Shown: positions 35,882 through 47,188, counted from the first letter of the stretch. The stretch is DNA of 64,000 nt from Adiantum capillus-veneris (GCA_014529385.2 CM043942.1:37298969-37362968), one strand, 5' to 3'. Notes: a model not told the origin generated them from the letters alone. Translations and numbers: made by a program.

Positions 35882-37039
35882 CTACTTTCTTTGATCTTGG
35901 GCTGACCTTATTCTAATGTGATAAGGCTTTAGACGCCATCCATTTGTCCGGGTCTTGTGCACTTTACCATCAATGTCTTGAAGTCTGTAAGAGCCATTTT
36001 TGAACTTTTTGGTGACCAAGAACGGGCCTTCCCATCGAAAAAGAAACTTTCCATCCTTACGAGTGTCGAAGCGATTGTCATATCGAAGCACTAGAGATCC
36101 CTTTTTGATGTCTTTAGATGCTAGCTTTTTGTTGAACTTTTCTCTGCACTTCTCTGCTTCTTGAGAGTAGTGGTTGATGGCTTCTTCACGATCCAATTGT
36201 AGCCTCTCTAGATCCATGCTCCTTTGATGTACTTTCTCCTTTTGAGAGCCTACTTGGCTACCCAATATTTGAAGACTTGTTAACTTCACTTCAATGGGCA
36301 AAAGCGCCTCCTTTCCATAAACCAAATGAAAGGGTGTGTACCCTAATGCGGTTTTGAAGGAGGTTCTATAGGCCCATAGAGCTCCATTCAGGTGTTTGTC
36401 CCAATCTTGGCGCCTGGCATGTACTTGTTTGGTGATAATTTTGCAAATGATTCCATTTACCTTTTCCACCAAGCCATTGCACTGAGGGTAGTAAGGAGTA
36501 GAGTGTTGATGCTGAATATTTAGCTTCTGCATGAGTTCTCCTACCAAGTCTGCTCTAAACCCTGGTCCTCTATCAGATAGTATTTCAAGAGGGGTGCGAA
36601 ACCGGCAACAGATGTGGTCAAAGATGAACTGACTCACATCCTTAGCAATAATTATATTGGTCGGCATAGCCTCAGCCCATCTAGTCATGTAGTCTACTCC
36701 CATAATGATGTACTCTTTACCTGACTGAGTGCATGGTAGAGGCCCAATGGCATCAATTCCCCACTTCTCAAAGGGCCCATATACCTTTATTGGGTTCTGG
36801 GGTTCAGCTATGAGCCGTTGTGGTCTTGCTTTCTGACATTCATCACATGTTTGACACCAGTATTTGACATCACGATGAAGACTTGGCCAAGTAAGCCCAG
36901 CTTGTAGAACCTTTCTACTAGTGATGTCGTGTGCAAAGTGTCCTCCGCACACATCATCGTGACAAGCTTTTAAAATCTCTTCAATTTCACTCTTCAAAGG
37001 CACTCTCCTAAACACACCATCCTTACCAAGACAATACAA
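35882..37039 (-). CDS. TE-G integrase
   Basis: An open 385-residue frame. The H2C2 zinc domain has His27, His34/37 and Cys62/Cys65 (WCQTCDEC). The catalytic triad is Asp96 (GIDAIGP), Asp156 (LSDRGPGF) and Glu192 (NGLVEKVNG), with 35 residues between the last two, as in a complete DD35E enzyme. The C-terminus has SLVLRYDNRF and GPFLVTKKFKNGSYRL, with no chromodomain. It inserts element DNA into chromosomes. It is cut from the polyprotein; a stop at 37083 now separates it from RNase H. All key residues are present, so it may still be functional. Confidence 0.9.
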   Translation of the reverse strand: MYCLGKDGVFRRVPLKSEIEEILKACHDDVCGGHFAHDITSRKVLQAGLTWPSLHRDVKYWCQTCDECQKARPQRLIAEPQNPIKVYGPFEKWGIDAIGPLPCTQSGKEYIIMGVDYMTRWAEAMPTNIIIAKDVSQFIFDHICCRFRTPLEILSDRGPGFRADLVGELMQKLNIQHQHSTPYYPQCNGLVEKVNGIICKIITKQVHARRQDWDKHLNGALWAYRTSFKTALGYTPFHLVYGKEALLPIEVKLTSLQILGSQVGSQKEKVHQRSMDLERLQLDREEAINHYSQEAEKCREKFNKKLASKDIKKGSLVLRYDNRFDTRKDGKFLFRWEGPFLVTKKFKNGSYRLQDIDGKVHKTRTNGWRLKPYHIRIRSAQDQRK

Positions 37040-37084
37040 ATTATCCTTTACTATGCGATACCTGGTAGCCTTCCTAGCTAACCA

Positions 37085-38084
37085 TCACCTTTCCCCTGCA
37101 TTCAAGTGTTTAGGAGCCTCTCCTTGCTCCAAAAGGTGCATGATATCTTCTAAGTCCTCCTTGCCTTGCTGAAGTGGAAGTTTGATGGCCACTGCTCCCA
37201 CTATTGACTCATTTAACTTCGATGATGCTAGGTGGTATGCATCCTTGTTCTGGTCTCTTGGCACATGATGTACTTGTGCCTCCCTAAATCTCCTCATAAG
37301 AGCTTTGGCTTCTCTCATTTTAGTAGAGAGACTGGCATTTTTGCAAGCCCATGTACCTTGCATTTGCCTTACCAAAAGCATGGAGTCACCAAAAGCATTT
37401 AATCTCTCAATTGAATTGTCCAAGCACCAACAAAAGCCATGAATTAGAGCTTGATATTCTGCTTCATTGTTGGAGTGAACATCTTCTAGAGTGATCCCTT
37501 CACCATGGATCCTCTCTCCCAATGGAGATAAGACCACGATGCCTGCAGCTGCCTTATCCTTAGTTCTCTTGTGCTCCATCAAAGTAGAGGCTATAAGCAT
37601 TGACCAGAGCCTCTAGAGCTGGAGGTGGTGGTAGTTCCTTTCTCTTCAAATGGAAAACTTTTTCATAGCACTTGTTTGTTAAAATGTCGGCTAAGCATGC
37701 TCGAGTTTTTCTTTCAACCTGTATTGTATAATCAAACTCTTGAAGTCGCACCACCCACTTTGCTATTTTGTCAGAGATTTCCATATGTTGTAGTGCATAG
37801 GGAAACATATCCTCCACATTGATAATTACAAACCTCTTTGGCAGCAAGTATGGCCGAAATTTGGTTACCGCAAACATGAGGGCTAACACTAGCTGTTCCA
37901 TCAGGGTGTAGGCCTTCTCTGTGTTTTCCATGAGGCGGCTAGCAAAATACACAGGCCTCATAAAGGATGTTTTTGGATCTTTTTGTAGGAGGGCAGCACC
38001 AATGGCCTCTTCTCCCACACTAGGGTTTACAAAGAATGTTTCTTCCCAACAAGGTTGGAGGATTACAGGGAGTGACCCTAACAT
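37085..38084 (-). pseudogene. TE-G RNase H pair (retroviral type plus archaeal-like type)
   Basis: The 38084-37560 frame is the first RNase H (AIGAALLQKDPKT, YFASRLM, AYTLMEQLVLAL, then a degenerate C-terminal part) and ends in LYFDGAQEN. The 37600-37085 frame continues, after a shift, with AAAGIVVLSPLGERI, NNEAEYQALIHG, FGDSMLLVRQM and a C-terminal DAYHLAS. This is a second RNase H of the type added in the Tat lineage of plant gypsy elements. The first catalytic Asp is in YFDGA. The one-base break near 37580 is the main damage. Confidence 0.8.
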
Positions 38085-38150
38085 TTTTTTAATATCTCTA
38101 AAATGCCCATCACTTTCTTCACTCCAAACAAGCGTCTCTTGACGAGTCAG

Positions 38151-39659
38151 CTATTGTAGAGGAAATATCACTTGGGAGAGTAAGTGTATGAATCTACTCA
38201 AATATCTTAGCTTTTGCAAGAAAGAGATTTGTTTGATGGAAGTTGGGGAAGGTAGATTTAGCAATGTTTCTATCTTTTCAGGATCTACCTCGATTCCATC
38301 AATGGACACTACATGCCCCAATAGTGTAACTTTGCTTTCCCCAATGTGACATTTGTCCTTGTTTAGTTGTCCACCCAGCTTAGCTAAACAAGTAAATCCT
38401 TCATCAATCTTGCCGAGATGCATACTTTTGGAGCTGTAAATACAAAAGTCATCTATGAAAACCCTTATGGACTTACCAGAGTAAGGTTGGAAGACCATAT
38501 TCATGAATCGTTGAAAGGTGGCTGGAGCGTTGGTGAGACCAAAAGGCATGACTCGAAATGCAAAACAGCCCCATGGTGTGATGAAAGTAGTCTTTTTCTG
38601 GTCCTCCTCTGCAATGCGTATTTGAAAGTAGCCGGAGTAGCCATCACACACTGTGTATCGCTCATGGCCTGCTACTTCATTTAGAATCTCATCTTGAAAT
38701 GGGAGAGGGAAGTGGTCCCTTTTTGTTGTAGCATTTAGTGGCTTGTAATCCACGCACACTCGCCATTTACCATTCTTCTTTGGCCTCACCACTACTGGGG
38801 AGACCCATTCTGAATCTTCTACTGGGTATATAAATCCTGCTTCTAAGAGTCTCTTCACCTCGGACAATAGTGCATTTTGTTGCACAAGTCCTAATCTTCT
38901 TAGTTTTTGTACTACTGGCTTGCTCCCTTGTTTTAGATGGATATGATGCTTCACTGCAGTGACACTTGTAATGTGAGTGTAATCAAAAATAAACAATGAT
39001 GCATGCTTCTTGAGAACATTTACATAATCCTCCCTTTCTTCTTCCTTTATATCCTTGGATAACATCTTCTCTAGGCTGGCATCCCACACATTCTCCATTT
39101 GGATCCTTGGGTTGTCTTTTGATGAGGTAGTTTCCTTTATGGTGACGCCCATGACTTCGAGAGTGCTATCACTCTCTTCACTTGAACTTTCTTCCTCATC
39201 CATGGATGAGGAGCATCCACTTGAGCTCCACTCATCAATTGACGTCTCTAGTTCAAGGTTCTCTTGTCGCCCATTCTTCAAGTTATAAACCACCTTCCGA
39301 CTATGGCCACCCACACGAGGCCTCAACTCCAAGTCTCCTGTTGCCCAATCTTGCCTAGCTCCTATACCCATGAGCCAAGGCCGTCCTAAAATAAGGGGGT
39401 ATCCTTCTCCCTTCACTGGCATCACATAAGCATCAACCTCTGTAGTGATTCCAAAAACAGAAACTCTGAAAGCTTTCACTACACCCACACAAGTGACAGA
39501 GACATTATTGGCCATTTTTGCCCTAAAGTTTGATGATTCTATTACCTCTAAACCCAATTGATGCATTAGATTTTCTATCATGACACAAACCTCTGCTCCA
39601 CTGTCAATGTAAGTTTTTGGAATCCGTTGTCCCTTGATTTGAGCCTCCACCAAAGGCAC
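38151..39659 (-). CDS. TE-G protease and reverse transcriptase
   Basis: An open 502-residue frame. The aspartic protease has YIDSGAEVCVM (Asp19) and ILGRPWLMGIG (90-100). An acidic linker follows (DEEESSSEESDS, 154-165). RT has WVSPVVVRPKKNGKWRVCVD (285-304), [23 protein letters not shown] (371-382) and the catalytic FIDD (401-404), followed by LLGHVVSIDG. All catalytic residues are visible. The frame opens inside the polyprotein; the real join to gag is upstream. This is the best preserved RT in the window. Confidence 0.9.
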   Translation of the reverse strand: MPLVEAQIKGQRIPKTYIDSGAEVCVMIENLMHQLGLEVIESSNFRAKMANNVSVTCVGVVKAFRVSVFGITTEVDAYVMPVKGEGYPLILGRPWLMGIGARQDWATGDLELRPRVGGHSRKVVYNLKNGRQENLELETSIDEWSSSGCSSSMDEEESSSEESDSTLEVMGVTIKETTSSKDNPRIQMENVWDASLEKMLSKDIKEEEREDYVNVLKKHASLFIFDYTHITSVTAVKHHIHLKQGSKPVVQKLRRLGLVQQNALLSEVKRLLEAGFIYPVEDSEWVSPVVVRPKKNGKWRVCVDYKPLNATTKRDHFPLPFQDEILNEVAGHERYTVCDGYSGYFQIRIAEEDQKKTTFITPWGCFAFRVMPFGLTNAPATFQRFMNMVFQPYSGKSIRVFIDDFCIYSSKSMHLGKIDEGFTCLAKLGGQLNKDKCHIGESKVTLLGHVVSIDGIEVDPEKIETLLNLPSPTSIKQISFLQKLRYLSRFIHLLSQVIFPLQ

Positions 39660-40166
39660 TATATCCTTGAGACCATAGGCTTTGATTACACTTACTAGCT
39701 TACTTCACTTTGCCCTCGTGCTCACCATTTTTTACCACTGTCGTCGCAGCTTTGGGGAGATACGAAGTAGTTGTGGCCAAGTAATCTTTGGTCCTTGAGA
39801 ACTCACATTAGCTGTCAAGTCATAAGGTTGTGTCCGAGATCCTATAGGGAAAGCAGAGATGTCAATTTGAGACCTAGTACGGGTCTTTCTCTTCTTGGCT
39901 TCATCTTTAGTTGCCCGAGATGTACTTGCTTCATTGCTTGCATCCTTGCTTGTTTCTTTACTTACTTCATCTTGGATACGCACACGTTTGATAGGCATTG
40001 TAGCCACTTCATCTATCTTCATCTTCCCTTTAGCTATTTCTTCCTGGTTGCTTCTGCCCTTGACGACCTCCTCCATCCTTATGATGCTCACATTTGGTTG
40101 AGTAGCAAGGGCTTGACCTTGAGAACGAGGTGGCTGCAAAATTTGAGGTTGCGGTTGCTCTTGTGC
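39660..40166 (-). pseudogene. TE-G basic linker between gag and protease
   Basis: A Lys/Arg/Thr-rich segment (KGKMKIDEVATMPIKRVRIQ, KKRKTRTRSQIDIS) joins the gag zinc knuckle to the protease. A TAA at 40164 and stops near 39730 and 39700 break the frame. Similar linkers bind nucleic acid, but this is inference. Confidence 0.6.
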
Positions 40167-41033
40167 TTAAGCTCTAGCACGGGGAGGACTTACTTGTTGT
40201 CGAGGACCTCTGACAGGGTAGTCATATCTTCTGGGATGAGGGCAATTATACATGCCATGGCCATTTTCCCCACAATTGTAACACAACATTTCCCTTGCTT
40301 GACGTTGCATTGGTGGCCGATTCCCACCATTCCCCTCAATAGGCCTTCTTGCACCCTGCACAAGATTTACTCTCAAACCCTCTAGATGTTTTGTGAGATT
40401 GTTTATTTGTTGGAGCATATCTTCTTGTTGACCTCTATTGAGGTCTGGTGCATTAGGCACATTTTGAGGTACCTGAGAAGCTTCCATAGTTGTGATATTT
40501 CCTCCCAAAGCTAGCTGGCCAGCTTCGGCTTGATAGAGAATCTTTCGATTCTTTTCCCTAGCAATCCTTAAGGCATCTTCAAAAGTATTTGGAAATTTGC
40601 TCTTTACCTTCTCCCTTAGCAAGGGGTACAAACCTGAGATAAATCGATCCTTTTGGAGGCAATTGGGAGATTGCTCTCCAGGGTTTAGTGAGTTTGACCA
40701 TTGCCCCCAAAGTTTCAGAAAACCTTCCTCATAGGTTGCATAACCATGAGGGTCAACTTGATGAAGGGATAGAAGCCATTGCCATAGTTCTTCTGCCGAA
40801 CTGGCTCGTTGAAATCTTCGTAGGAAAGCCGCCTTCAATCCCTCCCATTCAGCTCTTTGGGTTGGATCTAGAGCCTGGAACCATACCCTAGCTTATTCTT
40901 TGAGCACCAAAGGAAAAGCTCTCGATTTCAATGCTTCGTCATCCCTCCCAGAGACAAGAAAAGCCATCTCCAAGTTATCCAAAAAATCCCCAGCATTTTC
41001 CCCACTATGCCCAAAAAAATTAGGGAAAGCCAT
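40167..41033 (-). pseudogene. TE-G gag
   Basis: The frame starts at ATG 41033 (MAFPNFFGHSGENAGDFLDN) and continues to VLKE, a stop at about 40890, then VWFQALDPTQRAEWEGLK and the capsid domain AAFLRRFQRASSAEELWQWL. The CCHC zinc knuckle CYNCGENGHGMYNC lies near 40255-40295. One or two stops are the only damage. It forms the particle and packages RNA. Confidence 0.8.
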
Positions 41034-41055
41034 GATAGGATGGGTTGCCTTCCTC

Positions 41056-41268
41056 TCAATACAGCACAAAGATGAAAACGTCTAGGCCCAAATCATATCT
41101 TATTAAGGGTAGAATAAATGGATTGATAGATGCATTAATCTCAGCTAGACGACAAGGGCCTAGTAAGTTCCTTATGATGTTTTGGAACCTAAGCTTTGTG
41201 CTAGCTATTATATGCACAGTTTGTCTAGCAAGAGGTTGGATAGGTCCATATAAATCCCTATGATTCAT
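41056..41268 (-). CDS. Conserved leader ORF of TE-G (70 codons)
   Basis: An open minus-strand frame begins MNHRDLYGPIQPLARQ and ends LGLDVFIFVLY just before gag, in a different frame. It is homologous along its length to the leader frame of TE-E (28074-28276). The product is neutral, without a signal peptide or known domain. It may be a short upstream protein or the diverged N-terminus of gag read through a shift. The antisense frame (41045-41263) is open too and hydrophobic. Confidence 0.5.
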   Translation of the reverse strand: MNHRDLYGPIQPLARQTVHIIASTKLRFQNIIRNLLGPCRLAEINASINPFILPLIRYDLGLDVFIFVLY

Positions 41269-41519
41269 GGAGTGTGCTTAAAGCAAGATGAAGATGTGAA
41301 CATCAAAAGATACATTATACTCCAAAATAGAAAATATTATAGGGTCAGGGGACAACAATATCTATCTCAACCTCTCAGCTCCAAAATAGAAGACCAATCT
41401 TTGTTGAAAAAAATCTTTCTATCAATGCGCACATTCACCCTAATATTCTGAACTGATTGAAAGTTGTAGAAAATGGGATTATTCATTTTTGCATTAACTA
41501 CAAACTTCCATGAAGCACT

Positions 41520-42023
41520 TCATTGAAGTTCAGCTCTCTTGGATCCCACCATTTGAGAGATGCGAAGAATTTGCTCACCAGTGATTAGCCTAGCTTTGGT
41601 GTGACCATCTTCAGCTTTGTAGAGTTCACATGGTTCAATGGCTACCTTCTCAACCACCTTGAGCCTTCTTGCTAGTAGTAGTTGGAGTGCATCACCATAT
41701 GTAGCCTCTTGCCAATACCGCACACCATTGATGTGTAGCTCCCCCTCCAAAAACTTGTTAATACCCGAGTTTGAGAGTGCTTTCACCACCTGAAGTCGAG
41801 GCTTCAAAGGAAGTGTCTTTACACTAGCCACGAAGCACTCAACACAATGCTTTGACCGAGGGACTTGATGACTACAAGATTTTCCTTGAAGCAAAGAAGG
41901 GTGTATGTAGTTAACTCTCTTTACCCGCATACATGCCGTTTGTCGATAAAGATGCTTCTTCTCTCGAGCTTCTTGGGAAGACCATAGTGGAAGTCTTGGA
42001 GAAGTTGATGGACCTTCCTTCAT
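41520..42023 (-). CDS. 167-codon leader ORF of TE-G
   Basis: An open frame 50 bases after the primer site. It is basic at the N-terminus (REKKHLYRQTACMRVKRVNY) and then has CVECFVASVK, INKFLEGELHINGVRYWQE, LLLARRLKVVEKVAIEPCEL and a C-terminal LITGEQILRISQ. I do not recognise a family. It sits where a 5' leader is expected, upstream of the conserved 70-codon frame and gag. It could be the start of gag in a shifted frame or an accessory protein. Confidence 0.45.
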   Translation of the reverse strand: MKEGPSTSPRLPLWSSQEAREKKHLYRQTACMRVKRVNYIHPSLLQGKSCSHQVPRSKHCVECFVASVKTLPLKPRLQVVKALSNSGINKFLEGELHINGVRYWQEATYGDALQLLLARRLKVVEKVAIEPCELYKAEDGHTKARLITGEQILRISQMVGSKRAELQ

Positions 42024-42053
42024 AGGATTGGCAGAGCGCTGCTTGAGAATTCC

Positions 42054-42073
42054 TCAGTGGGGGCACCAATTTA
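42054..42073 (-). promoter_or_regulatory. Primer binding site of TE-G
   Basis: The minus strand reads TTGGTGCCCCCACTGAGG right after the LTR end, the position of a primer site. TGGTGCC starts many tRNA-derived primer sites, but I cannot name the tRNA. Confidence 0.55.
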
Positions 42074-42187
42074 TGACGAAGGAAATTTGGAATGGCGGCC
42101 TCTACACCAAAACAAACTCCATTGCGCCACAAGGGAAATGAGATGAGGGCACCACCTAGTCTTGGAAGCGTGGACTAGGACCGCTAC

Positions 42188-42257
<70 letters not shown>

Positions 42258-43554
42258 ATCACTATGAATGAAGCATTAACCTCAATGTGTGTACAAGGAA
42301 TGGATAACTTCAAGCACTCCCAACACAAATAGCATGTAGATTACTAAACAACAACTCAAGATTTAGCCAAAATCACATCAAGCACTCTCACACACACATA
42401 AAAGATCTCTCTAAATTAACATAAGTAAGAGGAGGGGAGGTTACTAGCACAAAACAATTTGCACTCTAGAATGTGCAAAGAATAGAGTGAATGAATGAGC
42501 TTTATGGGCTCATGATGAGTGATACAAAGACTCAATGAGGTTGAGGGAGGCTTGAAATTACTAGGGGGGGGGGCTCTTTATATAGGCAAGAGAGTGATTA
42601 GGAGTGAGGTTAAGATCCAAGTGCGATTTGTACAAATGAAGCTTGATTAGGGACATTCCACCAATGAAGAAGCTCCTTCCAAGTGATTTGTTGACCTATT
42701 TGCAACTAATTGGCTCCATCATCACTTGTGTTGTCTTCACTCCTTCCTCCATAGCTTGAGTCCAAGAGCTTCCTTATTTTAAATGTAAAGAATCTACATA
42801 AAATCAAGGCATATCTAGTAATAATAGAAAGGGGTTGAATGAAAACTTATGAATTACAACAAGATTAAGCATGATTTGAGAGGTGATTAGAAGAGGAATT
42901 TGTGATGGTTTTATGAGTTTGAGAGAGAGGAGGAAGGAGGGGAGGGTGAGAAGACTAATGGATGATTTTTAGAGAAGGACTCAATGTGGAAAAAGAAGGG
43001 TGTGTGTGTAAAGGTAGAGGGGGTGGTCTCCACCACATTTGAAAAAATTGGCGTCCGCCATTTTGGCCATATCTCCTAGACCGTAGATGCAAAAATTATT
43101 AAAAAAATATGGTCAGAATCTCCAGCTCATCGGCTACAACTTTGATGAAGACAACTTTTCTTGGATCGGAGTGGACGTATTTTTAAAAAATCCAGCAAAA
43201 TCATGTGTCTATTTCCTTCCTTCACCAAGTCTTCCACCTGGGTCCCATCTGTTTGAATCATCATATGGCTCCAAAGCCATGATGATATAAGCCACTCATG
43301 ACCCTTGAATCTTGGGTGCATGGCTCCACAAACACATCATATCTTTTCTTTTCACATTTACATATTTTCCTTTCCCTTTACCGCTAGGTTCTACCTTTCA
43401 CCTCCTGTGAACTAGTCAAGGAAAAATTCCCATCAAGTCATTTTTTGAATTTTTCCAAGAGGTTGTTCTCACTCTTTCTTTTATTGTAAACCTCTAGAAG
43501 CAGGGAAAACCAACAAAATATAGTAACCAAAAAATTTGTGATAGTCTCGGATCA
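42074..43554 (-). mobile_element. 5' LTR of TE-G
   Basis: 1481 bp. Over the parts I compared with the 3' LTR it differs at roughly 1-2% of positions, mostly transitions. The TATA box is at 42575-42584 and the (CT)n tract at 42193-42255. The right flank ACGT (43555-43558) matches the left flank. Confidence 0.9.
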
Positions 43555-45240
43555 ACGTTTATCATCAAGTTCAATCAAGATTTTCAATTGTTTAAGTGGG
43601 TTTGCCTATCCGGTGAATCTATATAGTGGTTCTCCAAAGAGCCTGGAGTCAAAAAATTTGGTTGTTCATTGGGCAGCAAGATATTTTTTGACCACATCTC
43701 TTAGCTCGTGCGTGATTTTCACATGACACCAGAGAGAGAAAATGTTCTAAATGATGTGTTTTTTACTCGCTTAAAGGGTTCGGGTTGATTCATAGGGTTT
43801 GTAAGTTATGACCAAAACAATGTTCCTACCACCTCTATGACGTGAAACGAAAAAGCACTTTTATGCATGCACGTGATCATAAACGCATCATATGCATAAA
43901 TCAACGTGTTAAACATGATGAAATAATCATGGGGCAACTTCATACGTACTCAGTTAATCCATACATGCACTTGTATACGAAAAAACAATCATCGAGAGGG
44001 TGACTACTCAAGAAAAGGACGGAGAGAGAAAGATGATGATGGCTATGGAGTTTACAGCTTCTCATCGTGCTTTAAAATCGATTGGGGACTGTCGAAAAGA
44101 TTCTTGCTTTGCCGCAAGAGAGCGGTGATGAGAGCTACGTAGATGTATCCGCCATGAGAACTTTCCGAGAGGGCGCACACCATGAAACGAGAGAGGAGAT
44201 AGTAAGCAAGTAGAGAGAGAATATCCTTCTCCCCCTTCTTCTTCTTCCAGAGAGAGAAGAGATTATGGAGATGGTGATGAAGAGCTTGCACCACTCCGTA
44301 TCATAGATATGTATAGCCTTGCGGTAGTAGACACATCAGACGTCACTGAAAATTGAGCACTAACTGATAATTTATAAGCAAGTGCAGCAGGTCAGAGTGA
44401 TGTCCAAGTAGAAAACTAGCGCTAGTTTTTGGCCCAAGAATAGCTTCCTGCTTTTGGGAACTTTGCTAAAAACATGCCTTTACTTTTGGTGGTCAACTTT
44501 CCCACTTACCATTCAATTTTTACAGCAAAATTGGTCAATTGAACAATATATGGCCAACTAATGGAAACCGTAGCTAGACTATGTCTCATCATAATGTCCC
44601 AACATAATTATGACTTTCCCGTACTGTCCTGACGTTTTATGGTACCGCTTTTTATAAAAATAATTCTCGTAAAAATCACGTTTGGTCCTGTTTGTGCTCC
44701 GAGTGATCATTTTTTAATCTGACATAAACTAAAATTAATATTTTTATATTTAGGTGATCATAAAAAGCACATTGCTTTTTGAAAACACTGAAAAGCACGA
44801 AAAGCTAGAAATAACGTAAAAAGAAAAAATAAACAATTTTAACCACGGGTTTCTCTTGTCCACTGGAATAAGAAAACGGATTCGCTTTTCACTAAAAAGC
44901 TCTAAAAATCATGGAAAGCTAAAAATAGCGTGAAAAACACTCAAGAAGCAGACTTTTACAAAATTGAACCATAGCTTCCGTGAAACACATAGATCAAGGA
45001 TCTGACCTTGCTTTCCTTGCTTTTTGCAAAAAAGCACCTAAAAGCATAAAGCATGAAAAATATAAAAATATCGGATTTTTTCAAAACTAAACCAAAGATT
45101 TGTCTAACTTACTTGAACATGGAAACGGCCTTGCTTCTTACTTTAGAACCTTCCAATACTGTCAATCAAGCATCTTAAGTCAATATTTGGTAAAACATAT
45201 ATTGAAAACTATTTTTGTGGATCTTACATCCTCCCACACT

Positions 45241-46792
45241 TGAAAAATTCGAGGTCTCCTCACCTTGACATGAAATCTGGATAATCTAGTTTCATAACAT
45301 CATCATGTTCCCAAGTGGCATCTTCTTGAGGATACATTGACCATTTAACAAGGTGTTCAATAATGGTCCGATTACGTAGAGGCTTGGTTTCTGCTCTGAA
45401 GTATCACTTCGGGATATACTTCAAAAGTTCCATCGGTAAAGGCAGATAATAGAGAATCATCAAGAATACATTGAGGATCAAGTACATACTTCTTTAGTAA
45501 GCTTACGTGAAAAACATCATGTACCTTTATGTGTGGTAGTAACAAGAGTCTGTAAGCTTGATCATTAATCCGCTCTGTGATTACAAAAGGTCCACAATAT
45601 CTGGCACTTAGCTTCTTACACTTACCCATTGATAAAGAACTACGTGTGGATTTTACTCTCAGAAATACCATATTCCCCTCTTCAAAAAGTATGGCAGGTC
45701 AGCATAACTCTTATGCTTATCTTGAGCAGTTTTAATATCCTGCCATATAATATCAGTTTGTAGTTGCATTTCATCCAACATTTCTTTGGATGCTTGTCTT
45801 GTATGAGATGGTATGTCCATTTGAGTGGAGTAAGACACTCTTGTCGTATAATGCTTGAAAAGGAGACATCCCAATTGAGTGTTGTAATGAGGAATTATCC
45901 GCAAATTCAACCAAATACAAATATCTAGTCCATTTACCCTGCTCATGCATACAATAAGCTCTTAACATGTCTTCAATGATTTGTCCTCTCTGTTTGCCCA
46001 TCAGTCTGAGGATGATAAGCAGTACTAAAGGCCAATTGGGTTCCTGTAGCTGAGAATAAAGCTTTCAAAAAATTAGAGGTAAACTTCACATCACGATCAG
46101 AAATTATCCGGCGAGGTAAACCGTGATACATGAAAACACCTTTCATGAAGACTTGAGCTATATCCCTAGCCGTAAATGTTGTCTTGACTGGAAATAAATG
46201 GATCCATTTTGTAAGCATATCAACAACCACAAAAATAGAGTCATATCCCAGAGATGTAGGAAGTCTTGGTAAGAAAATCCAAGGATATGCATTCCCATTT
46301 TATTTGTGGAGCATCAATAGGCTGAAGCTTACCGAGGTATTAAATTCGTTCAGCTTTAATACGTTGATAAGTTAAGCATCTTGTAACATAGTTCAAAACA
46401 TCACGCTTAGTCCTGGCCAAAAGAAACTCTTTTCTTACAGTAGAGTAAGTCTTAATGTATCTTGGATGTCCTACTATAGGTATATCATGAGCTTCATGTA
46501 ATATCTGAAGTTTGATTCCACCTTGATTTGGAATACAAAGACGGTTACCGAAGTAAAGGTCATCTCCTTCAACGTGGAAGCCTTTGATTTGCCTCTCTTG
46601 CTTCTCTGTGTGATTATTCAAGTTCATCAAGTACCGGATTTTTATGTAATACGGGTCCTGCATCATACCTTCTCGAATAAGGTCAATTAAAGAAGTAGTA
46701 GAGGTTGTGACCTCCGCCACAATACTCTTCCTACTTAACCGCATCGGCCACAAGATTTTCCTTCTCAAGTTTATATTCGATTCCAAAATCAT
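45241..46792 (-). pseudogene. TE-H integrase
   Basis: The pieces in order are: 46792-46340 with the zinc domain (HEAHDIPIVGHPRYIKTYS, then CLTYQRIKA, where the usual C-x-x-C has one Cys); 46230-45973 with the core (VVDMLTKWIHLFPVKT, ISDRDVKFTSNF, HPQTDGQTER); and 45946-45372 with KCKKLSARYCGPFVI and HDVFHVSLLKKYV. Frames shift at least three times. The arrangement is that of a chromovirus, although I do not see a clear chromodomain at the end. Confidence 0.8.
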
Positions 46793-47066
46793 ATTCGCAT
46801 AACAACTCCATCCATCTTCGTTGCCGCATATTAAGGTCAGGTTGGGTGTAGATCCACTTCAGGCTTTTATGGTATGTATGTAGTTCAAATCTCCTTCCAA
46901 GAAGATAATGTCGCCATACTTTAAGAGCATGCACGACGACCAATAATTCCAAGTCATGCATAGGATAATTTAACTCATGTATACATAACTTATGAGATTC
47001 ATAATCCCCGGATTGATGACCAGGATCAAGACAAGTGTAGCACATATGATCCTGCCTGGCTTTCAC
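46731..47066 (-). pseudogene. TE-H zinc knuckle fused to RNase H, protease and RT deleted
   Basis: In one open 111-residue frame, the gag zinc knuckle CYTCLDPGHQSGDY (last Cys changed to Tyr) is followed four residues later by IHELNYPMHDLELLVVVHAL and TYHKSLKWIYTQPDLNMRQR, the middle and end of a gypsy RNase H. The protease, the whole RT and the start of RNase H are missing in frame at about 47000. The joined frame could be translated but has no polymerase. Confidence 0.85.
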
Positions 47067-47188
47067 ACGTAGTAAATTCTCTCTTCTTTTTTGTGGATTT
47101 CCACACCTTTGTTCCTCCTCTCGAGATGAGGCTTTTTTATTTCATGAATAGGAACAGGTTCTCCTTTTCTCTTTCCGATAGTAGATAA

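Larger units (their letters stand above)
32703..45228 (-). mobile_element. Left (3') LTR of TE-H, split by TE-G
   Basis: Plus positions 32703-34361 and 43555-45228 together align with 50280-53662. On the minus strand it starts TGTAAGATCC at 45228, after the polypurine GTGTGGGAGGA (45229-45241), and ends AATACA at 32703. The LTR is about 3.3 kb without TE-G. The two copies also share seven bases beyond the presumed end (GCAACCA), so the left boundary is not certain. Confidence 0.7.

Noticed and set aside
39771-40385. 204-codon plus-strand frame
   Set aside because: It is antisense to the TE-G gag and linker, and its Ser/Leu/Cys-rich translation is the shadow of that coding frame.
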